Notes under the pieces: generated by a model | The model's input: only the letters and a program-made list of their open reading frames with translations | The model's database searches: none | What the model was told of the DNA's origin: nothing | Shown: positions 8,176 to 16,855 of the stretch, one piece after another | How the letters are laid out: each line of letters starts with the position of its first letter | How positions within the stretch are numbered: the stretch's first letter is position 1 | Program-made: the position numbers and the translations under genes | DNA from: Collinsella sp. | GTDB taxonomy: Bacteria; Actinomycetota; Coriobacteriia; Coriobacteriales; Coriobacteriaceae | DNA length: 64,000 nt | Direction of reading: 5' to 3' | NCBI GenBank assembly: GCA_019414645.1 | Contig: DXLP01000005.1 | Span: forward strand, 1-64,000

Positions 8176-8378
8176 CCTTTTATCCGATTGTCATATGCTC
8201 GTTGCCGAAACTTTTACTATGATAGAGGGCACTTGTGAACGTGTCAAAGTCAGGGCGGGCGGCATTGCGCCTCCTGCCTGCGTATTTGCGCCGATTGCCG
8301 CCGCAGGCGCCGTGTTTTGTCCGCTGCGCGAATGGCGGCGTAAACGGTTGCGATGAGAAACGGGAAGGGAAGGCTCGG
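8176..8378. other. Divergent promoter region between riboswitch and cob operon
   Basis: About 200 bases separate the riboswitch from the first biosynthetic gene. The AT-rich part (8166-8230) must contain the promoters for both directions, but I see no convincing -35/-10 pair. The remainder (8230-8370) is GC-rich and non-coding. I found no riboswitch core on the plus strand here. Confidence 0.4.
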
Positions 8379-9170
8379 ATGATTCATATCGTTGGCGCAG
8401 GCTCGGGCGCCGCCGACCTTATCACGCTGCGCGGGGCGCGCCTTCTGCGCGCGGCCGACGTGGTCGTTTGGGCGGGGAGCCTTGTGAACCCCGAGCTGCT
8501 CGCCGAGTGCAAGGAATCCTGCGTCGTCTACGACAGCGCGCACATGACCTTGGAGGAAGTGCTCGACGTGATGTGCGCGGCGGATGCACGGGGCGAGGAA
8601 GTGGTGCGCCTGCACACGGGCGACCCGTGCCTGTACGGCGCCATCCAGGAGCAGATGGACGCGCTCGACGCGCGCGGCGTGGACTACGAGGTGGTGCCCG
8701 GCGTGTCGAGCTTTTGCGGTGCCGCGGCGGCGCTTCGCCAGGAATACACGCTGCCGGGAATCAGCCAGTCGGTCGTGATCACGCGGCTTTCCGGACGCAC
8801 CCCCATGCCCGCGGGCGAGGGCATGCGCACCATGGCGGAAAGCGGCTCGACTATGGTCATCTTCCTGAGCTCGGGTATGCTCGCCGAGCTTTCCGCCGAG
8901 CTTTTGGCCGCGGGCCGCAGCTCCAATGAGCCGGCGGCGCTCGTGTACAAGGCGACCTGGCCTGAGGAGCGCGTGGTGCGATGCACAGTGGGCACGCTCG
9001 CCGATGCGGGCGCGCGAGAGGGCATCGACCGCACGGCGCTCGTGGTGGTGGGCCGCGTGCTCGGAGCTCGCGGCGGACTTGCGCACGACGGCGCGCAAGC
9101 GGAGTCCTACGAGCGCAGCAAGCTTTATGACCCTTCGTTTGCCACGGGGTATCGGAAGGCGAGCAGCTAG
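8379..9170 (+). CDS. cbiF: Cobalt-precorrin-4 C11-methyltransferase
   Basis: This 263-residue SAM-dependent uroporphyrin-III C-methyltransferase-fold protein adds the C11 methyl group in corrin ring synthesis. It starts IHIVGAGSGAADLITLRGARLL and contains the CbiF/CobM signatures VVWAGSLVNPELL, LHTGDPCLYGAIQEQ and PGVSSFCGAAAAL, then the SAM-site region VITRLSGRTPMP. The ATG at 8379 follows GGGAAGGGAAGG; the frame is open further upstream but lacks homology there. It is the first gene of the plus-strand operon and stops one base before cbiD. Confidence 0.93.
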   Translation: MIHIVGAGSGAADLITLRGARLLRAADVVVWAGSLVNPELLAECKESCVVYDSAHMTLEEVLDVMCAADARGEEVVRLHTGDPCLYGAIQEQMDALDARGVDYEVVPGVSSFCGAAAALRQEYTLPGISQSVVITRLSGRTPMPAGEGMRTMAESGSTMVIFLSSGMLAELSAELLAAGRSSNEPAALVYKATWPEERVVRCTVGTLADAGAREGIDRTALVVVGRVLGARGGLAHDGAQAESYERSKLYDPSFATGYRKASS

Positions 9171-9171
9171 C

Positions 9172-10356
9172 GTGGCCTTCGAGCACTACATATATACCGG
9201 GACGACCCGCCTGCGCTGCGGCTACACCACGGGGAGCTGCGCCGCGCTCGCGGCGAAGGCGGCCTGCGAGATGCTCTTGTCGCGAAAGCCCGTCGGCCGC
9301 GTGTCGATCGTCACCCCCGGCGGGCTGCCCGTCGAGGTGGACGTGGTCGACGCATGCATCGGCGAGGGGTGCGCCCAGTGCGCCGTGCGAAAGGACGCAG
9401 GCGACGATGCCGATGTGACCGACGGCGTGCTCGTGTACGCGCGCGTGGAACATGCGGGCTCGGGCGCGGGCGCTGCGGGCAGCAAGGGCGTGCCCGCGCG
9501 CGAATCGGAAGTTTCCGTCGATGGCGGCGTGGGCGTGGGGCGCGTGATGTTGCCCGGGCTCGAGCAGCCGGTGGGGGCGGCCGCCATCAACGCGACGCCG
9601 CGCGCGATGATCACTTCGGCGGTGCGCGAGGTGTGCGCCGCGCACGGCTTTTCTGGAAATATTGCTGTGACGATTTCGGTACCCGAGGGTGTTGCCCTTG
9701 CCGAAAAGACCTTCAACCCGCACCTGGGGATAAAGGACGGCATCTCCATCCTGGGCACGACGGGCATCGTCGAGCCGCGCAGCCTCGCTGCCTTGCGCGA
9801 CAGCATCGAGCTCGAGATCCGGCAGCATGCGGCTATGGGGCGGCGCGGAGTCGTGCTCACGCCCGGCAACTACGGCGCGCAGTTCATCTCGGGGCATTTC
9901 CACCTAAACGGTGCGCCGGTGGTCTTTATCTCCAACTTTGTGGGCGATGCGATTGATTGCTGCGTTCGCGAGGGATTTACTAATGTCCTTCTTGTGGGAC
10001 ACATCGGCAAGTTGGTGAAGGTCGCGGGCGGCATCATGGACACCCATTCGCGTACCGCCGACTGCCGCGCGGAGATTCTGGCCGCCCACGCGGCCTTGGC
10101 CGGCGCGGGCGCGAAGACCGTGCGTGAGATCCTGTCGTCGGTCACGACCACGGCGGCGCTCGAGGTAATCGAGGCCGCCGGCGTGGGGGACGCTGCGCGC
10201 GCCTCGCTCGCTGCGGCAATCGAGGACAGGTTGCGCCGCCGCGCGGCGGGCGCATGCGACATCGCCGCGGTCGTGTTCGACGCCGAGCGCCGCGAGCTTT
10301 TCCGCACGTCGGGCGCCGATGCAGTTATCGGGAAATTGGGGGCGACGTATGAGTAA
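9172..10356 (+). CDS. cbiD: Cobalt-precorrin-5B C1-methyltransferase
   Basis: This 394-residue CbiD methylates C1 during anaerobic corrin synthesis. The family hallmark RCGYTTGSCAALAAKAA lies at residues about 16-32. Further typical stretches are TPGGLPVEVDV, NATPRAMI, LGTTGIVEP and LTPGNYGAQF. GTG at 9172, one base after the cbiF stop, gives the canonical N-terminus (AFEHYIYTGTTRLR); the longer open frame upstream overlaps cbiF in another frame and is ignored. It overlaps the cbiL remnant by 8 bases, which suggests translational coupling. Confidence 0.93.
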   Translation: MAFEHYIYTGTTRLRCGYTTGSCAALAAKAACEMLLSRKPVGRVSIVTPGGLPVEVDVVDACIGEGCAQCAVRKDAGDDADVTDGVLVYARVEHAGSGAGAAGSKGVPARESEVSVDGGVGVGRVMLPGLEQPVGAAAINATPRAMITSAVREVCAAHGFSGNIAVTISVPEGVALAEKTFNPHLGIKDGISILGTTGIVEPRSLAALRDSIELEIRQHAAMGRRGVVLTPGNYGAQFISGHFHLNGAPVVFISNFVGDAIDCCVREGFTNVLLVGHIGKLVKVAGGIMDTHSRTADCRAEILAAHAALAGAGAKTVREILSSVTTTAALEVIEAAGVGDAARASLAAAIEDRLRRRAAGACDIAAVVFDAERRELFRTSGADAVIGKLGATYE

Positions 10357-10582
10357 AGGCGTTCTGTACGGGGTGCGCCGTGCAATCGGCTGGCCGGGGA
10401 CGAAGGTGGTCATGAAGGCGCGCCGCTCGCTTGCGGACACGAAGCGCTTCCTTTGCGAGGAGGGTGCCTTCGACGGTGCCGAGCTTGTAGAGGACTGTGG
10501 GCTTCCGGGCGAGCGCGTGTACCGCTCGCTCGACGATGTGCCCGATCGGGGCAGCTACTTCTCGACGATGGTGGTGCGCTAG
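10349..10582 (+). pseudogene. cbiL: Internally deleted precorrin-2 C20-methyltransferase (cbiL remnant)
   Basis: The frame encodes only 77 residues, while CbiL/CobI enzymes have about 210-240. The first nine residues, MSKGVLYGV, match the start of CbiL (usually followed by GxGPGDPELLT). The sequence then jumps, after about ten unclear residues, to a C-terminus of CbiL type: VVMKARRSLADTKRFL, GLPGERVYRSLDDVP and YFSTMVVR. The SAM-binding loops and catalytic region are missing. The reading frame and overlaps with cbiD and cbiG are kept, so a clean internal deletion of about 150 codons is the simplest reading; an assembly error is possible. The product cannot be an active methyltransferase. Confidence 0.75.
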
Positions 10583-11716
10583 ATGAGGGTTTCCTGCATA
10601 GCGTTCACTGAGAGGGGGTATGCGTTGGCGGTGCGCACCGCACACGCGCTTTCCGATTGCGCACAGACAGGTGAAGACGACCCTGGCTGGGACGTTTCCG
10701 TTTCGCGCGGGTTCGGCGAGGGGAAGGCCGACCTGCGCGCATGGACGGCGCTCGCGTGGGAAGCGTCGGACGCGCTTCTGTTCGTGGGCGCGGCGGGCAT
10801 CGCCGTGCGGGCGATCGCGCCGCATGTCGCTTCGAAGGCAACCGATTCCGCGGTTGTGGTGATTGACGAGGCGGGGCGCTTTGCCGTCCCGCTTTTGTCG
10901 GGGCATTTGGGCGGTGCGAACGAGCTTGCGCAAACTGTGGCCCGCGCGGTAGGGGCCATCCCCGTCATCACCACGGCGACCGACGTCCGCGGCGTGTGGG
11001 CGGTGGATACGTGGGCGCGCTGTGCGGGGCTCGCCGTTTCGAATCCCGAGGCCATCAAGCGAGTGTCGGCGCGGCTGCTTTCGGGCGGGCGCGTGGCACT
11101 CTATTCCGACATGCCGATTTCGGGACAGCCGCCTGAGGGGGTAGACATTGCGTCCGACCGCGCTCGGGCCGATATCGTCGTGTCGCCGTTCGCTGGCGCG
11201 AATGCAGGCGCGTTCGTTCGCGCGGCGGAGACAACGGACGAGGTCGTGCCCGCCGGTGAGACGGGGATGCCGGCGGGCATGCGGGTGCAGGCGCCTGCGC
11301 CCGAGCCGCTTCGCCTTGTCGTGCCCTGTATCGTTGCGGGCATAGGGTGCCGTCGCGGTGCGTGCGCCGAAGCGATCGGGGAGGCGTTTCTTCTCGCGTG
11401 CGGGCAGGCGGGCATCTCGCCTTTGGCCGTGCGCGAGGCGGCGACGATCGACGTGAAGGCGCACGAGGAGGGTCTGCTCGCCTTCTGCCGCGCGCGCAAT
11501 ATCCCGCTTGCGACGTATTCCGCAGAGGAGTTGTCTCAGGTCGAAGGCAGCGTTTCGCCATCTGATTTCGTGCGCGCGACGGTGGGGGTCGACAATGTGT
11601 GCGAGCGCGCGGCGCTCGCGGGCGGGGGCAAACTTATCTTCCCGAAGCTCGCTCACGGCGGCGTGACCGTCGCGTTTTCCAAAGTATCTATCGAACTTTC
11701 GTTTAAGGAGCGGTGA
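10583..11716 (+). CDS. cbiG: Cobalt-precorrin-5A hydrolase
   Basis: This 377-residue CbiG opens the ring-A lactone of cobalt-precorrin-5A, releasing the C20 unit as acetaldehyde. The N-terminal part shows LLFVGAAGIAVRAIAPH and the signature PLLSGHLGGANELAQ. A variable middle region (about residues 200-245) links to the C-terminal CbiG domain with VAGIGCRRGACAEAIG and ending FPKLAHGGVTVAF. The ATG at 10583 directly follows the cbiL-remnant stop. Its stop overlaps the cbiH start (TGATG). Confidence 0.93.
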   Translation: MRVSCIAFTERGYALAVRTAHALSDCAQTGEDDPGWDVSVSRGFGEGKADLRAWTALAWEASDALLFVGAAGIAVRAIAPHVASKATDSAVVVIDEAGRFAVPLLSGHLGGANELAQTVARAVGAIPVITTATDVRGVWAVDTWARCAGLAVSNPEAIKRVSARLLSGGRVALYSDMPISGQPPEGVDIASDRARADIVVSPFAGANAGAFVRAAETTDEVVPAGETGMPAGMRVQAPAPEPLRLVVPCIVAGIGCRRGACAEAIGEAFLLACGQAGISPLAVREAATIDVKAHEEGLLAFCRARNIPLATYSAEELSQVEGSVSPSDFVRATVGVDNVCERAALAGGGKLIFPKLAHGGVTVAFSKVSIELSFKER

Positions 11717-12459
11717 TGGGAAAGCTCTTCGTGGTGGGGATCGGCCCGGGCGGCCCCGACGGCATGACGATTGCGGCTCGGCGCGCGCTCGAGGCGGCCG
11801 ACATCGTTGTTGGGTACACGAAATACGTGGAGCTCGCGCTTGCCGCCGTGCCCGACGCGGCGCATCTCGCGACGCCGATGATGCACGAGGTCGAACGGTG
11901 CCGTCTGGCGCTTTCGCGCGCGCAGAGCGGAGAAGCCGTGGCGCTCGTGTGCAGCGGTGACGCGGGCGTTTACGGCATGGCGAGCCCCGTGCTGGAGCTT
12001 GCGGAGGACTACCCCGATGTAGACGTGGAAGTTATCTCCGGGGCCACCGCGGCTCAGAGCGGGTCGGCGGTGCTCGGCGCCCCGCTTGCCCACGACTTCG
12101 CGGTCGTGTCGCTCTCCGACCTGCTCACGCCGTGGGAGGTCATCGAGCGCAGGCTCGCCGCCGTGGCGAGCGCCGACTTCTGCATCTGTTTGTACAACCC
12201 GCGCAGCAGAAAGCGCGCCGACAGGCTCTCGCGCGCGGCGAAGATTATGCTCGAATGGAAGGCCCCCGACACGCTCTGCGGCTGGGTACGCAACATCGGG
12301 CGCGAGGGGCAGCAGTCGGGCATGTGCAGGCTCTCCGAGCTGGGGGAGCTCGACGCCGACATGTTCACCACCGTGTTCGTCGGCAACGCGGACACGAAGC
12401 GCGTAGGCGGCCGTATGGTCACGCCGCGCGGGTATCGGGAGATTCCATGCGAAAGGTAA
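11716..12459 (+). CDS. cbiH: Cobalt-precorrin-3B C17-methyltransferase
   Basis: This 247-residue methyltransferase carries out C17 methylation with ring contraction. Motifs: GKLFVVGIGPGGPDGMT at the N-terminus, ALVCSGDAGVYGMASP, the SAM-site stretch EVISGATAAQSGSAVLGAPL with DFAVVSLSDLLTPWE, and CLYNPRSRKR. The ATG at 11716 is preceded by AAGGAG; an adjacent GTG is possible. It overlaps cbiG by one base and the following cbiET gene by 13 bases. Confidence 0.94.
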   Translation: MGKLFVVGIGPGGPDGMTIAARRALEAADIVVGYTKYVELALAAVPDAAHLATPMMHEVERCRLALSRAQSGEAVALVCSGDAGVYGMASPVLELAEDYPDVDVEVISGATAAQSGSAVLGAPLAHDFAVVSLSDLLTPWEVIERRLAAVASADFCICLYNPRSRKRADRLSRAAKIMLEWKAPDTLCGWVRNIGREGQQSGMCRLSELGELDADMFTTVFVGNADTKRVGGRMVTPRGYREIPCER

Positions 12460-13796
12460 CGATAATCGGGGCGGGGCCCGGAAACCCCGACTTGCTCTCG
12501 CGCGCGGCGCTCGACGCGATCGACATCGCCGATGTGGTCATCGGCGCTCATCGCGCGCTTGCCGGCATCGACGTGCCGCCCGACGTGGTGAGATGCGAGC
12601 TCGTGAAGACGGCGGACATCGTCGCCGCGCTCACCGATGCGGCGTCGTGGCAGCGCGCCGTGGTCGTGATGACGGGCGATGTGGGGCTGTTCAGTGGCAC
12701 GCGCCGCCTGGTGGAGGCGCTCTCCGGCGACGCGCAGGTGGACGTGCGCGTCATTCCCGGCATAAGCTCAGCGTCGTATCTCGCCGCGCGCCTCGCGCGT
12801 CCATGGCAGGATTGGCGCTTCGCGAGCGCTCACGGCGTGGCGTGCGACATCGTGGCCGAGGCCGAGCGCGCAGGTGAACTCTTCCTCGTCACGTCGGGCG
12901 GGGAAGACCCCTCGCGGCTTTCGGGTGAGCTTGTGCATGCGGGCTTCGGGGACGCGCGCGTGACGGTGGCCGAGCGCCTGTCGTACCCCGAGGAGCGCAT
13001 CACCTGCGCGACCGCAAGTGAAATTGCAGGTCAGACGTTCGACGACTTGAACGTGATGCTTATCGAGTTCGCAGGCGGCGCCGGCTCGCCCGCGGGTTCT
13101 AGCGTAGCCTCTGAGGCGCCTGCCGGTGCGTCTGCGCCCACGGCGGCTTCTTCCGCGGCGGACTCTGCGGGCGCATCCCGCGCCGCGAGCTCCCGCTGGC
13201 CGTACGCTTCCTCGGGCATTCCCGACGAGCTCTTCATCCGCGGCGACGTTCCCATGACCAAGCAGGAGGTGCGCGCCGTCGCGCTCGCGAAGCTGCGCCT
13301 TACCGCGACCGACACCGTGTGGGACGTCGGCGCCGGCACGGGGAGCGTGTCGATCGAGGCGGCGCTCGTCGCGCGAGTGGGGTCGGTATGGGCGGTCGAG
13401 CGCAACGCGGCCGGCGTGCGGCTCATCCGAGAGAACGCGGATGCATTCGGCTGCGGCAACGTGCATGCGGTCCCCGGTGTCGCCCCCGAAGCGCTCGCGA
13501 AACTGCCCGTCCCCGACGCCGTGTTCGTCGGCGGGAGCGCGGGTGAGCTTCCCTCCATCGTGGAGGCGGCGCTCGAGAAAAACTCGCAGGTTCGCCTGTG
13601 TGTGCCATGCGTCACCGTTGAGACGCTCACCGAGGCGTGCGCGCTCCTCTCGGGTTCGCGCTTTAAGGGGTTCGAGGCGTGCCAGGTGTCGGCCGCCCGC
13701 GCCGAGGCTGTAGGCTCGCACCATCTTATGAAGGCGCAAAACCCCGTGTTCCTCGTCAGCGCGCGTGGTGCAGGTGGGGAAGGCGGCGCCCGGTGA
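12447..13796 (+). CDS. cbiET: Fused precorrin-6Y C5,15-methyltransferase (CbiE) / decarboxylating subunit (CbiT)
   Basis: This 449-residue fusion corresponds to CobL. Residues 1-205 are CbiE (MRKVTIIGAGPGNPDLLS, VVVMTGDVGLFSGTRRL, PGISSASYLAARL). Residues about 206-250 form an Ala/Ser/Gly-rich linker. Residues 255-449 are CbiT, beginning GIPDELFIRGDVPMTKQEVR and carrying the SAM-binding loop WDVGAGTGSVSIEAAL. Together they methylate C5 and C15 and decarboxylate the C12 acetate. The start at 12447 lies inside the end of cbiH. The stop overlaps the cbiA GTG start (GTGA). Confidence 0.94.
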   Translation: MRKVTIIGAGPGNPDLLSRAALDAIDIADVVIGAHRALAGIDVPPDVVRCELVKTADIVAALTDAASWQRAVVVMTGDVGLFSGTRRLVEALSGDAQVDVRVIPGISSASYLAARLARPWQDWRFASAHGVACDIVAEAERAGELFLVTSGGEDPSRLSGELVHAGFGDARVTVAERLSYPEERITCATASEIAGQTFDDLNVMLIEFAGGAGSPAGSSVASEAPAGASAPTAASSAADSAGASRAASSRWPYASSGIPDELFIRGDVPMTKQEVRAVALAKLRLTATDTVWDVGAGTGSVSIEAALVARVGSVWAVERNAAGVRLIRENADAFGCGNVHAVPGVAPEALAKLPVPDAVFVGGSAGELPSIVEAALEKNSQVRLCVPCVTVETLTEACALLSGSRFKGFEACQVSAARAEAVGSHHLMKAQNPVFLVSARGAGGEGGAR

Positions 13797-15175
13797 GCAC
13801 GACCATCCCGCGCTTCATGGTCGCTGCGCCCTCGAGCGGGAGCGGCAAGACGGTCGTTACGTGCGCGCTCCTGCGCGCGCTCGCACGCCGCGGCCTTGCA
13901 TGCGCGGCCTTCAAATGCGGCCCCGACTACATTGACCCGCTCTTTCATCGTCGCGTCGTGGGTGCGCGCTCGGGCAACTTAGACGGCTTCTTCACCGACG
14001 CCCCGACGCTGCGCGCCCTGCTCGCACGCGGCGCCGCGAGTGCGGATGTCGCGGTGCTCGAGGGGGTCATGGGCTTCTACGACGGCATGGCGCCCGGCGT
14101 GGCCGACGCGAGCAGCTACCAGGTTGCGCGCGACACGGAAACGCCGGTCGTTTTAGTGGTGAACGGGCGCGGGGCGTCTTTATCGCTCGCCGCCGTAATC
14201 CGCGGCATCGCCGAGTTCCTGCCTTGTGCGAACGTGCGCGGCGTCGTGTTGAACAAGACGAGCGCCGCTGCCTGCGCCTACGCGGCGCCTGCGATCGAGA
14301 AGCACACGGGCGTCGCGGTTTTGGGGAATATCCCCGCCGACGAGGCGTTCTCGCTCGAAAACCGGCATCTGGGGCTTGTGACCGCCGACGAGGTCGAGCA
14401 GCTCTCCGCGCGCATCGACAAGATGGCCGAGCTGGTGGAAAAGACCGTCGACGTCGACCGCTTGCTCGAAACAGCGGCGACGGCACCCGATATCCGCGAG
14501 GAACCTTACCGGTTGGAGCCGATCGCGGGAGCGCGGCCCATCGTCGCCGTCGCCCGTGACGAGGCGTTCTCGTTCTACTACGAGGAGAACCTGCGCGCGC
14601 TCGAGGACCTGGGTTGCGAGCTGGCCTTTTTCAGCCCCTTGTGTGATAGTGAGTTGCCCCGGGGGACAAGCGCCCTCTATCTGGGAGGCGGCTACCCGGA
14701 GCTCCATGCGCGGCAGCTCTCCGAGAACGCGCCTATGCGCGAGGCGGTGCGGCGCGCGGTGGAATCCGGCATGCCGACGGTCGCCGAATGCGGTGGGTTT
14801 CTGTACCTGCAGCGTGAAATCGCCGATAGCGAGGGGCGGCGCTGGCCTGTTGCGGGCGCCCTTGAAGGCGCAAGCGAGAACGGGGGAAGGCTGTCCCATT
14901 TCGGGTACGTGGAGCTCACTTCCCAACGCGACGGGCTCTACGGGCCGCGCGGCACACGCATCCGCGCGCACGAGTTCCACTACTGGCAGTCCACCTGCCC
15001 GGGCGGCGACTTCTGGGCGCAGAAGCCCCGGCGCGACAAGGGCTGGCCGTGCATGACGACCACCCCGTCCCTGGTTGCGGGCTTCCCGCATGTGTACTAT
15101 CCTGCGAACCCCGACGTTGCGCGCACGTTCGCGTCTGCCGCAGCGTCGTTCGCAGAGAGGAGACGGCATGGCTGA
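13793..15175 (+). CDS. cbiA: Cobyrinic acid a,c-diamide synthase
   Basis: This 460-residue glutamine amidotransferase amidates the a and c side chains of cobyrinic acid using ATP. The N-terminal ATPase domain has the P-loop APSSGSGKT and FKCGPDYIDPLFH. The C-terminal class-I amidotransferase domain begins near residue 255 and shows LYLGGGYPELHA and the nucleophile Cys in VAECGGFLYLQ. The GTG at 13793 overlaps the cbiET stop and gives the usual N-terminus; an ATG eight codons later would clip the first strand. Confidence 0.94.
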   Translation: MSTTIPRFMVAAPSSGSGKTVVTCALLRALARRGLACAAFKCGPDYIDPLFHRRVVGARSGNLDGFFTDAPTLRALLARGAASADVAVLEGVMGFYDGMAPGVADASSYQVARDTETPVVLVVNGRGASLSLAAVIRGIAEFLPCANVRGVVLNKTSAAACAYAAPAIEKHTGVAVLGNIPADEAFSLENRHLGLVTADEVEQLSARIDKMAELVEKTVDVDRLLETAATAPDIREEPYRLEPIAGARPIVAVARDEAFSFYYEENLRALEDLGCELAFFSPLCDSELPRGTSALYLGGGYPELHARQLSENAPMREAVRRAVESGMPTVAECGGFLYLQREIADSEGRRWPVAGALEGASENGGRLSHFGYVELTSQRDGLYGPRGTRIRAHEFHYWQSTCPGGDFWAQKPRRDKGWPCMTTTPSLVAGFPHVYYPANPDVARTFASAAASFAERRRHG

Positions 15176-16310
15176 AGCAACCGAAACCGCGTTGGCCTGC
15201 ATCCGCGAGGAAGTCGAGCGCGCGTTCTCGTCGGCGCCGGGCGCCGTGCTCGAAGCCGCGCTCTCCCGGATCGCGCCCGCAGACGAGTGCGCCCGCGCCG
15301 CCGCGTACGCCGAGTGGGACTCCATCGCGCATCCCTTGCGGGGATTGGGCGACTTTGAAGACGCCGTCGCGTGTATCGCCGCGGCTCAGGGGAGCGCCGA
15401 GGTGGCCGAGTTTCCCCGTGCACTCGCGGTATTCTTCTCCGACAACGGGGTCGTTGCCGAAGGCGTGTCGCAAAGCGGGCAAGACGTGACGCGAGCCGTC
15501 GCGCGCAACATGTGCGAGGGGGCCACGAGTGCCTGCCGCATGGCGGCGTTCGCGGGTGCCGAGGTCGTGCCCGTCGACGTGGGTATGGCCCGGGGCATAG
15601 AAGACGCGCGCATGGTGCGCGCGAACGTGCGGCGGGGGAGCGACAACATCGCGCACGGCGCCGCTATGTCTCGCGATGGGGCCGTGCGCGCAATCGAGGT
15701 CGGAATCGCCGTCGCGTGCGGGCTTGCCCGCGCCGACGTGCGCCTTCTCGTCGCGGGCGAGATGGGCATCGGCAACACGACCACCTCGGCGGCGGTGGCC
15801 GCAGTGCTCCTCCGGGCGGACGCGCGGAGCCTCGTCGGGCGCGGCGCGGGGCTCTCGGACGCCTCACTCGCGCGCAAGCGCGACGTGGTCGAGCGCGCTA
15901 TCGACGCGAACTCGCCCGATCCCGCCGACCCGATCGACGTGCTCTCGAAGGTGGGCGGCTTCGACATCGCGGCGATGTGCGGCTTCTACCTGGGGGCCGC
16001 GGCCTCGAAGGCTCCGGCGCTCCTCGACGGGGTAGTATCCTGCACGGCGGCCCTGTGCGCGGCGCGCCTGTGCTCCAACGCCTTGGGCTACCTCGTGGGC
16101 ACCCACGCATCAAGTGAACCCGCAAGCCAGGAGCTCCTTCGCGAGCTCGGCATAAAGGCACCCCTCGACGCAGGCATGCACTTGGGCGAGGGCGCGGGCG
16201 CCATGGCGTATCTGCCCCTTCTGGATTCGGCGCTGCGCGTGTACCGGGATGGGAAGACGTTCACGGCGACCGGCATGGCTGCTTACGAGCATTTCGAGGC
16301 CTGGAAATGA
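15168..16310 (+). CDS. cobT: Nicotinate-nucleotide--dimethylbenzimidazole phosphoribosyltransferase
   Basis: This 380-residue CobT activates the lower-ligand base as alpha-ribazole phosphate. Visible hallmarks are FFSDNGVVAEGVSQSGQDVT, VDVGMARGI, GEMGIGNTTTSAAV and, near the C-terminus, DAGMHLGEGAGAM with the probable catalytic Glu. The ATG at 15168 is preceded by AGAGGAG and overlaps the cbiA stop by 8 bases. No gene for making dimethylbenzimidazole is visible, so the natural base may be scavenged or different. Confidence 0.94.
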   Translation: MAEATETALACIREEVERAFSSAPGAVLEAALSRIAPADECARAAAYAEWDSIAHPLRGLGDFEDAVACIAAAQGSAEVAEFPRALAVFFSDNGVVAEGVSQSGQDVTRAVARNMCEGATSACRMAAFAGAEVVPVDVGMARGIEDARMVRANVRRGSDNIAHGAAMSRDGAVRAIEVGIAVACGLARADVRLLVAGEMGIGNTTTSAAVAAVLLRADARSLVGRGAGLSDASLARKRDVVERAIDANSPDPADPIDVLSKVGGFDIAAMCGFYLGAAASKAPALLDGVVSCTAALCAARLCSNALGYLVGTHASSEPASQELLRELGIKAPLDAGMHLGEGAGAMAYLPLLDSALRVYRDGKTFTATGMAAYEHFEAWK

Positions 16311-16855
16311 CGGTGACGCTCGTTATCGGCGCCGCCGCGAGCGGCAAGAGCGCCTACGCCGAGTCCCTGTGCCTCGGGCACGACGGGCCCCGCGTGTACC
16401 TGGCAACGATGGAGCCCTTCGGGGAAGAGGGCGCCCGCCGCATCGCGCGCCATCGGGCGCTGCGCGAGGGCAAGGGGTTTTCCACCCTCGAGCGCACGCG
16501 TGACGTGGGCGCCGCAGTGCCCGGGCTTCCGCGCGGCTGCACGCTTCTTTTGGAGGACGTGGGCAACCTGGTTGCGAACGAGCTCTTCCCGGAAGGCGGC
16601 TTGCCCCCACGTGACCCCGACGCTGCGGCGCGCGAGGTGCTCGGAGGCATCGAACGGCTCGCTCAGGCCGCTGTGCATACGGTGGTGGTCACCGTCGACG
16701 TGTTCGCCGATGGGATGCGCTACGATGAGGGGACCGAGGCGTGGAGGCGCGCGCTCGCGCGCGTGAACGAGGGCGTGACGGCGATGGCCGACCGCGCAGT
16801 CGAAGTGGTATGCGGGATTCCCGTGTGGATGAAAGGCGAAGGACCTACAAGGTGA
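16307..16855 (+). CDS. cobU: Adenosylcobinamide kinase / guanylyltransferase
   Basis: This 182-residue CobU phosphorylates adenosylcobinamide and activates it with GTP. The P-loop VIGAAASGKSAYAES is intact. The stretch VYLATMEPFGEEGARRIARHR contains the family motif with the guanylylated His. The C-terminal part is less typical: the usual NEVGxGIVP segment is replaced by VTVDVFADGMRYDEG. It overlaps cobT by ATGA and precedes cobS. A second CobU-like domain lies two genes downstream. Confidence 0.88.
   Translation: MTVTLVIGAAASGKSAYAESLCLGHDGPRVYLATMEPFGEEGARRIARHRALREGKGFSTLERTRDVGAAVPGLPRGCTLLLEDVGNLVANELFPEGGLPPRDPDAAAREVLGGIERLAQAAVHTVVVTVDVFADGMRYDEGTEAWRRALARVNEGVTAMADRAVEVVCGIPVWMKGEGPTR

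Noticed and set aside
8230..8378. Possible second cobalamin riboswitch in front of cbiF
   Set aside because: No GGTG-AATCC or B12-box-like sequence is visible on the plus strand; only GC-rich non-coding sequence is present.
12132..12446. Long N-terminal extension of the cbiET frame into cbiH
   Set aside because: The extension is out of frame with cbiH and reads as Arg-rich noise; CbiE homology starts exactly at the ATG at 12447.
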